64,000 nucleotides of DNA from Ferruginibacter sp. GTDB lineage: Bacteria; Bacteroidota; Bacteroidia; Chitinophagales; Chitinophagaceae. Shown piece by piece: positions 42,523 to 48,796 of the stretch. The notes beneath the pieces are model-generated. The model did not search any database, was not told the DNA's origin, and saw only the letters and a program-made list of their open reading frames with translations. The stretch lies in assembly GCA_016786725.1 (NCBI GenBank), contig JAEUVU010000004.1, positions 124,001-188,000 on the forward strand, given 5' to 3'. Within the stretch, counting starts at the first letter, position 1; every line of letters starts with the position of its first letter. Both the position numbers and the translations under genes were made by a program.

Positions 42523-42675
42523 TCAGTGATATGGTGATGATATATGTCCATCCTTTTTTGGAAATTCTCCCTTTTTTAATGCATCAACTGTATCATCAAG
42601 AGGATAGTTTGGGTTAGGTGTCTGGCCACTGTACACAGACCGAAGGTTTAAATTGCTTTTGTTATGCAGGCAGCA
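42523..42675 (-). other. Short coding-like open stretch, possible gene remnant
   Basis: Fifty codons between stops on the minus strand read LHNKSNLNLRSVYSG, then TPNPNYPLDDTVDALKKG and EFPKKDGHISSPYH. The composition looks protein-like but there is no ATG; a GTG could give a 37-residue product. I do not recognise it. It may be the decayed C-terminus of a lost gene. Confidence 0.3.
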
Positions 42676-42715
42676 TTAAAATTAAAACTTGTTTGTAGTG
42701 GCTTGGCGCCTGCTG

Positions 42716-43567
42716 CTACTTTTTACTGAATAAACGGAATGCATTTAGCACCGCCTGGTGCATGATGGTGCCATGGTTTTCTGCGGGTAAATAATCGAAC
42801 TTTATGTTTAGGGACTTGTTTTTTACAGCCGCTAATTTATCAGCAAGCAGGTTGGCATCTACTTCCATAACCCGGGGCGGTGTTGTTGGGGTGAGCCCTT
42901 CTTTGCCTACACCAATATAGATATCAAGCGGGCGGTTGAATGAAGCGTTGTAAACCTCAGATGGCAGCGTTAATATGGAACCATTATCCCACCACAAACT
43001 GGGACTTACAATGATGTACTTATTGAACAGTGCAGGTTTTTTAAGTAATACCTCTGTAGCTAGCAACCCGCCAAGCGATTCGCCGATTAAGGTTCTATGC
43101 CCGCTGATCTTGTACCTGCTTTCTATTGCAGGTAATAACTCTGATTGTAAAAATCGAATAAACTCTTTTGAGTAACCGGATGCAGGATTATTTGTTTTAT
43201 CGCTTTGCACAGATGAAGGAAAGGTAAAATCCCTTCTGCGGTCAACATTGGCAATGCCAACTACAATGGACTTGGGAAGCTGTTTTACCCAATCAAAACT
43301 GCAGAACTGAACCAAACCGGCGATGTGAATAAAATCTTCATTGGCCGAACCATCCAGTAAATAAATAACCGGGTATTTAACCGAATCAGCCTGGTTATAT
43401 CCATCAGGTAAATAAATATTAAGTATCCTGTCTTCTTTCAGTATATTGGAATGAATGGTTTCTATTTTACCAAGAACAAAAGGTTTGGTTGTATCTGGTT
43501 TGTTTGTGTATGCTGAAATGGTTGAGGTATGCAGCAGCAGGGTTAAGCTGATAAGAAATAGTTTCAT
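42716..43567 (-). CDS. Exported esterase, EstD/IroE-like alpha/beta hydrolase
   Basis: A 283-residue protein with a signal peptide (about 1-19, ending TISA). The family pattern is clear: YPVIYLLDGSANEDFI, IVVGIANVDRRRDFTFP and the nucleophile elbow IGESLGGLLA with Ser164; SPSLWWDNGSI follows and the catalytic His is in PAENHGTIMHQA. Such enzymes include the siderophore esterase IroE and the esterase-D-like proteins often encoded beside TonB receptors; no receptor is nearby here. Substrate unknown. Confidence 0.85.
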   Translation of the reverse strand: MKLFLISLTLLLHTSTISAYTNKPDTTKPFVLGKIETIHSNILKEDRILNIYLPDGYNQADSVKYPVIYLLDGSANEDFIHIAGLVQFCSFDWVKQLPKSIVVGIANVDRRRDFTFPSSVQSDKTNNPASGYSKEFIRFLQSELLPAIESRYKISGHRTLIGESLGGLLATEVLLKKPALFNKYIIVSPSLWWDNGSILTLPSEVYNASFNRPLDIYIGVGKEGLTPTTPPRVMEVDANLLADKLAAVKNKSLNIKFDYLPAENHGTIMHQAVLNAFRLFSKK

Positions 43568-43731
43568 TTTTTGAAGGTAAGAACAAAAGCTTAATAGTAT
43601 TTCGGTTGGTGCAAACAGAAACCGATAGAAAATGGGTTAAGAACCTGATACGGTGTTGGTTGAAAACCAGGCGCAGGCAATCAATCTGCCTACGGTGAAA
43701 AAAAACTACACCTTCCTGTTATGACAACAAA

Positions 43732-43761
43732 AAATCCCACCGCCAACGGCAAATGGGATTT
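43732..43761 (-). terminator. Terminator after the alpha-oxoamine synthase gene
   Basis: AAATCCCA (43761-43754 on the minus strand) pairs with TGGGATTT (43739-43732), with a GCCGTTGGC mini-hairpin in the loop, followed by T-rich sequence on the minus strand. It lies about 65 bases past the stop at 43825. Confidence 0.7.
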
Positions 43762-43775
43762 AGTTTTATAAAAAA

Positions 43776-43823
43776 TCGCTTCGTAGCAGGAGATAGCTTT
43801 GTCGTGCCTCCTCGCTATGACGT
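43776..43823. repeat. Intergenic repeat resembling CGCTTCG...CCTCCTCGCAATGACG
   Basis: The stretch TCGCTTCGTAGCAGGAG ... GTGCCTCCTCGCTATGACG has the look of a dispersed element I know from many Bacteroidota intergenic regions. Only one copy is in this window, so the call rests on memory. Confidence 0.35.
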
Positions 43824-43824
43824 C

Positions 43825-45078
43825 TTAATTCGCTTCCGCCATATCCGGTATATCAACTGCTTTGTAAGCGCCGGCGTCTAATTTCTTTTTGGTTTCTTCA
43901 AATGCTTTGAGTGTTTCGTCAATATCGGCATCGCTGTGTGCGGCGGTGGGTATCAGGCGGTAAATGATATCGCCTTTTGGTATTACGGGGTACACCACAA
44001 TGCTGCAGAAAATATGGTAGTTCTCCCGCAGGTCCATCACCATTTGGGTGGCCTCGGGTACATCGCCTTTCATGTAAATGGGTGTTACGGGGCTGTTGGT
44101 GTGGCCAATATCAAAGCCACGTTCTTTCAAACCATTTTGAAGGCGGTTTACATTGTGCCAGAGTTTTTCACGCAGTTCGGGCATGGCTTTCACCATTTCC
44201 ATACGTTTGAGCATACCATCAACAATCACCAGTGGTAAACTCTTTGCAAAAATTTGTGAGCGTACATTGTAGCGGAGATATTTAAGCACATTTTTTGGCC
44301 CGCTGATGAAGGCGCCAATGCTGCCCATACTTTTTACAAAGGTTGAAAAGTACAGGTCAATATCTTTCTGGCAACCCTGTGCTTCGTCGGCACCGGCGCC
44401 GGTTGGTCCCATGTAGCCAAAGCCATGTGCATCGTCTATTAAAATGCGGAACTCGAATTTCTTTTTCAGTTCGCAGATCTCTTTTAAAATTCCCTGCTCG
44501 CCATCCATACCAAAAACACCTTCGGTAATTAACAGGATGCCGCCGCCGTTTTTATTCGCCAGCTCAGTGGCACGCTGTAATTGTTTTTCGCAATCGGCAA
44601 TATCGTTGTGCTTAAATGCATAGCGGTTGCCCATGTGCAGGCGTACACCATCAACAATGCAGGCATGCGCTTCGGCATCGTACACAATTACATCGCGGCG
44701 GTTTACGAGTGCATCAATGCAGCTCATAATGCCCTGGTAGCCGAAATTGAGGAGCATGGTATCCTCACGGCTAATAAATTCGCTGATCACTTTTTCGAGT
44801 TGCTCGTGTTTTTCTGTATTGCCGCTCATCATCCTTGCACCCATGGGGTTGCCCATACCATATTTTTCGGCGGCTTCGGTATCAGCTTTACGAACATCAG
44901 GGTGGTTAACCAGGCCGAGGTAGTTGTTGAGGCTCCAAACGATCATATCATTACCACGAAACTTCATTCTTGGGCCCAGCTCGCCTTCTAATTTTGGAAA
45001 GGTGAAGTAGCCGTGGGCCCTGTCCATGTGCTGACCGATAGGGCCGCCGTCTTTTACTAATTTTTCAAAAACATCCAT
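43825..45078 (-). CDS. Alpha-oxoamine synthase family PLP enzyme
   Basis: A 417-residue class I/II PLP enzyme of the family holding glycine C-acetyltransferase, 8-amino-7-oxononanoate synthase and serine palmitoyltransferase. SLNNYLGLVNHPDV, GNPMGARMMSGNTEKHEQLE, FNFGYQG-like LLNFGYQGIMS, DAEAHACIVDGVRL, LLITEGVFGMDGEQGIL, LIDDAHGFGYMG and the PLP Lys249 in STFVKSMGSIGAFIS are clear. Which acyl-CoA and amino acid it joins is uncertain; sphingolipid synthesis is possible because Bacteroidota make sphingolipids. It has a canonical promoter (45187-45216). Confidence 0.85.
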   Translation of the reverse strand: MDVFEKLVKDGGPIGQHMDRAHGYFTFPKLEGELGPRMKFRGNDMIVWSLNNYLGLVNHPDVRKADTEAAEKYGMGNPMGARMMSGNTEKHEQLEKVISEFISREDTMLLNFGYQGIMSCIDALVNRRDVIVYDAEAHACIVDGVRLHMGNRYAFKHNDIADCEKQLQRATELANKNGGGILLITEGVFGMDGEQGILKEICELKKKFEFRILIDDAHGFGYMGPTGAGADEAQGCQKDIDLYFSTFVKSMGSIGAFISGPKNVLKYLRYNVRSQIFAKSLPLVIVDGMLKRMEMVKAMPELREKLWHNVNRLQNGLKERGFDIGHTNSPVTPIYMKGDVPEATQMVMDLRENYHIFCSIVVYPVIPKGDIIYRLIPTAAHSDADIDETLKAFEETKKKLDAGAYKAVDIPDMAEAN

Positions 45079-45141
45079 GCTTAGTTATGATTTTAGATTT
45101 ACGATTTTAGATTTATTCATCTTCGCAGGAATCTTCCAGTT

Positions 45142-45173
45142 CCCTCTCCCTTGGAGAGGGGTTGGGGAGAGGT
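45142..45173. repeat. GC-rich hairpin repeat CCCTCTCC..GGAGAGGG..GAGAGGT
   Basis: CCCTCTCCCTTGGAGAGGGG forms a tight hairpin, followed by TTGGGGAGAGGT. It is related to 23272-23337. It lies in the leader of the leftward oxoamine synthase gene. Confidence 0.5.
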
Positions 45174-45186
45174 CCTTAACAAGCCG

Positions 45187-45216
45187 CAAAAATACAATAA
45201 ATAAGCTTTGGGGCAA
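45187..45216 (-). promoter_or_regulatory. Promoter of the alpha-oxoamine synthase gene
   Basis: Minus strand TTG (45216-45214), 19 bases, TATTTTTG (45194-45187). The leader to the ATG at 45078 is about 100 bases long and includes the hairpin repeat at 45142-45173. Confidence 0.7.
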
Positions 45217-45253
45217 AACAGGGCAAATTGAGGGTAAACCTTATCTTCAGGGG

Positions 45254-45940
45254 ATGAAAAGAGTTTTGTTTTGTAGTTTAATGCTTTTGCTTTTAGCGCC
45301 GGTTTGTTTTGGGCAAACAGGTGCCGGTAAATTTTGCGGATATAAATACAAAGACAGCTCTTTACTTAGAAAACACTTTGAAAAGCAGCTCGCTTTTTTA
45401 AATATACAAAACGGAGATACCATTGTTGATGTGGGTACCAGCAGCGGCGCTTATATTGGCGCTATAAATGTTATCGCTGAATTTAAAAATGTGCATTTTA
45501 TTTTGGTTGATATTGACAGCAATTGCCTCAATAGCACCAGGGTGAATAACATGATTGCCCATTATGAAGGATTAAGAACAAAACCGTTTAACAATACCAT
45601 TGGCTTTGTACTGAATACTATTGATAGCTTATGGCTGCCCATGAAAAGTAAAAAGAAGTTATGGATCTTTAACACCCTGCATGAGATACCCGATAAGGCA
45701 GGCATGATAAAACAAATGAGTGCCGTGCTGCAAACCGGTGGTGAAATTATTATTGCCGAGCTGCTGGCCACAGAAAAGAACAAGATACACGGGGGCTGTA
45801 AAGATCCTTTGATGAGCGATGAGGAAATAAAGAAGCTGATGGACGCAGCCGGCTTTGATTTTAAGAATATGATCACCAATCCCATACCGGTTAAGAAAAT
45901 GAAAAATCCCTATTGTTTGTACCGGTTCATAAAGCGATGA
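45254..45940 (+). CDS. Class I SAM methyltransferase-like protein with signal peptide
   Basis: A 228-residue protein. The first 20 residues (KRVLFCSLMLLLLAPVCFG) are a signal peptide, cut before QTGAGK. Then a Rossmann methyltransferase pattern appears: motif I IVDVGTSSGAYIGAI, an acidic end of strand 2 in FILVDIDSNCL, IFNTLHEIPDKAGMI and GGEIIIAELLATE as motifs post-I to III. The start is set at 45254, since the longer frame from 45077 reads through the GC repeat. SAM is a cytoplasmic cofactor, so an exported methyltransferase-like protein is odd: it may be a former enzyme with another role. It is 29 bases before the phosphatase gene. Confidence 0.75.
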   Translation: MKRVLFCSLMLLLLAPVCFGQTGAGKFCGYKYKDSSLLRKHFEKQLAFLNIQNGDTIVDVGTSSGAYIGAINVIAEFKNVHFILVDIDSNCLNSTRVNNMIAHYEGLRTKPFNNTIGFVLNTIDSLWLPMKSKKKLWIFNTLHEIPDKAGMIKQMSAVLQTGGEIIIAELLATEKNKIHGGCKDPLMSDEEIKKLMDAAGFDFKNMITNPIPVKKMKNPYCLYRFIKR

Positions 45941-45969
45941 ACTACATTTGTTGCCTGAAAAATAAAATT

Positions 45970-47589
45970 ATGCCCCGCAGATCTTTTTTACTTTTTACTT
46001 TTTACTTATTCACTGCAACAGCTTTTGCACAAAACCCTAAACCAAAATTAGTTGTGGGTTTGGTGGTTGACCAGATGCGTTGGGATTATTTGTACCGCTT
46101 TAATGCGCTTTATGGCGATGGAGGTTTCAGGCGTTTGCTTAAAGAAGGGTTCAGTTCAGAAAATAATCTCATACCTTATATGCCCACCTATACAGCTGTA
46201 GGGCATACTACTATTTACACGGGCAGTGTACCGGCCTTCAGCGGTATTGTTGGCAATAACTGGTTTGATAAAACAACCGGCAGGGGTGTTTACTGTACAG
46301 ATGATTCAACTGTTTTAACAGTGGGTAATCCCGGCAGCCGTGCAGGAAAAATGAGCCCTGCAAATATGTGGGTAACAACAGTGGGGGATGAGTTACGCCT
46401 GAGCAACAATTTTAAAAGTAAAGTAATTGGCATTGCATTAAAAGACCGTGGAGCCATTTTGCCTGCGGGCCACAGCGCCAATGCAGCTTACTGGTACGAT
46501 GCCGGCAAATGGATCACCAGTACGCATTATGTGGCTGTATTGCCAACATGGGTTGATCAATTCAATGCTAAAGACCTTGCAGCAAAATACATGAGCCAGG
46601 ACTGGAATACTTTATTGCCCATGAACCAGTACTACCTTAGTACTGAAGATAACAAGCCTTATGAGGGTGCCATCAAAGGAGAAAGCACCGTTACTTTTCC
46701 GCACAGGCTTAGTGCAATACCTGACAGCAGTAAATATGAGTCATTCCGCACCACACCTTTTGCCAATACTTTCACTTTTGATTTTGCAAAAGCAGCGATA
46801 GAAAATGAATCATTGGGACAAAATACTGTTACCGATTTTTTAGCAGTCAGTATTTCATCCACCGATTATATTGGCCATGCATTCGGCCCAAATTCTGTAG
46901 AGATAGAAGATACTTATCTGAGGCTTGATAAAGACATTGCTGATTTTTTACAATACCTGGATGCAAGACTTGGCAAAGGAAACTATACTTTCTTTTTATC
47001 GGCCGATCATGCTGTGGCGCATATACCGGCTTTTTTAGCCGAGCATAAAATACCAGGAGGCAATTTTGAAGATGCAGATATCAGAAGAGAACTGAACCAG
47101 ATGATAGAAAAAGATTTTGGTGTTAGAAATGCTGTGCAGAGCCTGCAGAACTACCAGGTATATCTCAACAGTAATGAACTGGAAAGACAGGGCAAAGATA
47201 TAGATGCAGTAAAAAAAGCAGTCATTAAAACCTTAAAGGCAAAGCCTTTCATCATTGCTGCATTTGAAACGGATAAACTGATGCTCACTACTTTACCTGA
47301 GCCACAAAAAACAATGATGATAAACGGATTTAATCCAAAACGCAGCGGTGATATTCAGTTTACCCTCAAGCCGGGTTATTTTGATGGTGGGGTAAAAGGA
47401 ACAACGCATGGTTTATGGAATCCTTATGATGCACATATACCCTGCGTGTTTTTTGGCTGGGGTGTAAAAAAAGGCAAGACCAGCCGGGAAACATATATGA
47501 CCGATATTGCACCAACTATTGCAGCACTGCTGCAGATACAGATGCCCAGCGGCAGTGTAGGAAAAGTGATAACTGAACTGATTAAATAA
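45970..47589 (+). CDS. Alkaline phosphatase, PafA-like (nucleotide pyrophosphatase/phosphodiesterase superfamily)
   Basis: A 539-residue exported phosphomonoesterase. A signal peptide covers about 1-20 (ending TAFAQN). Metal ligands start at Asp34 in LVVDQMRWDYLYRF; the nucleophile Thr lies in YMPTYTAVGHTTIYTGSVPAFSG in pieces (PTYTAVGHTT); further ligands are in FLAVSISSTDYIGHAFGP, LSADHAVAHIPA and the final GTTHGLWNPYDAHIPCVFFG. This order matches PafA of flavobacteria, which frees phosphate from many monoesters. The start at 45970 gives a proper signal peptide; the upstream ATG at 45913 does not. The signal peptide DNA (45983-46008) is a TTTTTAC repeat. Confidence 0.9.
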   Translation: MPRRSFLLFTFYLFTATAFAQNPKPKLVVGLVVDQMRWDYLYRFNALYGDGGFRRLLKEGFSSENNLIPYMPTYTAVGHTTIYTGSVPAFSGIVGNNWFDKTTGRGVYCTDDSTVLTVGNPGSRAGKMSPANMWVTTVGDELRLSNNFKSKVIGIALKDRGAILPAGHSANAAYWYDAGKWITSTHYVAVLPTWVDQFNAKDLAAKYMSQDWNTLLPMNQYYLSTEDNKPYEGAIKGESTVTFPHRLSAIPDSSKYESFRTTPFANTFTFDFAKAAIENESLGQNTVTDFLAVSISSTDYIGHAFGPNSVEIEDTYLRLDKDIADFLQYLDARLGKGNYTFFLSADHAVAHIPAFLAEHKIPGGNFEDADIRRELNQMIEKDFGVRNAVQSLQNYQVYLNSNELERQGKDIDAVKKAVIKTLKAKPFIIAAFETDKLMLTTLPEPQKTMMINGFNPKRSGDIQFTLKPGYFDGGVKGTTHGLWNPYDAHIPCVFFGWGVKKGKTSRETYMTDIAPTIAALLQIQMPSGSVGKVITELIK

Positions 47590-47615
47590 GATCCGTTAAT
47601 TAAAATCTCAGCAAA

Positions 47616-48599
47616 ATGAAAAAGTACCTGTTTTTATTTTTTTTATTTTTCTGCTTTAATGCAAATGCACAGTATTTTATCCAGTATCCTGAGTGGTACC
47701 CCGCCACAGCGTTTAAAACCCTTTTTGTAATTACCAGGGATAGTTCCAAACCCCATGCAAAAGAAGTTTATAATACTGTAAAAGAGAATTGGACTCTTAG
47801 CCCGGTTAAATTAATACAGGCAAGGTATTCGCATGAAATACCCGAAAGTTTGTTTATACCGGGAAATTTGTTTTTAAGCGCCCAAACCAATTCAACCAGT
47901 ACTGTATTTGAAAGGCGCTATTCAAACGGTATTACAACCAGGAGTTCGCCTGTTGTGAATGATTATTTTCACATCAATTTATGGTCGGCAGGCGATAAGA
48001 TTAACCCCAAGAGATCTATTAGCGAAAATGCTTTTACCCTCGCCTCTGCCGAACTGTTCAACAGAACAATAACGCTTGGCAAACTTGCCTGGGAAAGTGA
48101 AGGAGATTTTACCTCGTCTTTATTTGCGAACGATTTTTGCAATGGTATGAAGGGCAATATTAAAAACATGATACAGTTCTTTAACAGCGAACTGCCAAAG
48201 AATAATTCTAAAAAATTTCTTACAGATATGCCCCCTGCTGCTGAACTGGGCAACCTTAAAAAAGATACATTGTTTTTGCCTAATTGCTGGTATGGAGGCC
48301 CCGGTACAATGCTGGTGGACGAAAAGCCAAAATATGCTACTGCGATGACGAAGTTTTTAGAAGATATGACAGCAGATTATGCATACAAGATAAAACTGAT
48401 AACACGTGAGGAGTTAAACCAGAAAATACTTAATGCCACTAAAAATTTTTATTATCTAAATTACATTCAAAGCTCTGCCGATAAATCGGTGAGTGTAATA
48501 AACGGCTTTACGGGGAATGTGGTGTATTCAGAAATAACCCGTAAATCGTACCTGTTTAAAGAAAAAGACCTGAAAAAAATAGAAGAAGCTATTCGATAA
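47616..48599 (+). CDS. Exported protein of unknown function
   Basis: A 327-residue protein with a signal peptide (about 1-18: FLFFLFFCFNANAQ). The mature part has no motif I can name. Features are a patterned N-terminal half (TLFVITRDSSKPHAKEV), a central Phe/Asn-rich segment, and a C-terminal stretch resembling an edge beta-hairpin (VSVINGFTGNVVYSE). It is 26 bases after the phosphatase gene and likely in its operon; a strong terminator follows at 48623-48655. Confidence 0.75.
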   Translation: MKKYLFLFFLFFCFNANAQYFIQYPEWYPATAFKTLFVITRDSSKPHAKEVYNTVKENWTLSPVKLIQARYSHEIPESLFIPGNLFLSAQTNSTSTVFERRYSNGITTRSSPVVNDYFHINLWSAGDKINPKRSISENAFTLASAELFNRTITLGKLAWESEGDFTSSLFANDFCNGMKGNIKNMIQFFNSELPKNNSKKFLTDMPPAAELGNLKKDTLFLPNCWYGGPGTMLVDEKPKYATAMTKFLEDMTADYAYKIKLITREELNQKILNATKNFYYLNYIQSSADKSVSVINGFTGNVVYSEITRKSYLFKEKDLKKIEEAIR

Positions 48600-48622
48600 G
48601 CACTGCTTTCGGCTAATTCATA

Positions 48623-48655
48623 AAAAAACCTTCCTGTTTTACAGGAAGGTTTTTT
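48623..48655. terminator. Bidirectional terminator between the 47616 gene and tRNA-Gln
   Basis: AAAAAACCTTCCTGT (48623-48637), loop TTT, ACAGGAAGGTTTTTT (48641-48655): a perfect 15-bp stem with A and T runs at the two ends, serving both the rightward gene and the leftward tRNA. Confidence 0.9.
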
Positions 48656-48656
48656 G

Positions 48657-48727
48657 TTGGGTTACCAGGATTCGAACCTAGACAGACAGAATCAAAATCT
48701 GTAGTGCTACCGTTACACCATAACCCA
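48657..48727 (-). tRNA. tRNA-Gln (anticodon TTG)
   Basis: On the minus strand a full cloverleaf folds: acceptor TGGGTTA / TAACCCA, D-arm with AACGGTAGC, anticodon stem ACAGA / TCTGT enclosing the loop TTTTGAT with anticodon TTG, and T-arm with GGTTCGAATCC. The 3' CCA is not encoded. The length is 71 bases including the discriminator A. It has its own promoter (48757-48787) and a terminator right behind it. Confidence 0.95.
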
Positions 48728-48756
48728 GCTTGATGCCCCAAAAATTATTGGGAGTG

Positions 48757-48787
48757 CAAAAATAAGGGATATGCTTTTACCTCCCAA
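48757..48787 (-). promoter_or_regulatory. Promoter of tRNA-Gln
   Basis: Minus strand TTG (48787-48785), 20 bases, TATTTTTG (48764-48757), 29 bases before the mature 5' end. It matches the Bacteroidota consensus exactly. Confidence 0.75.
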
Positions 48788-48796
48788 ATGCTTTTT

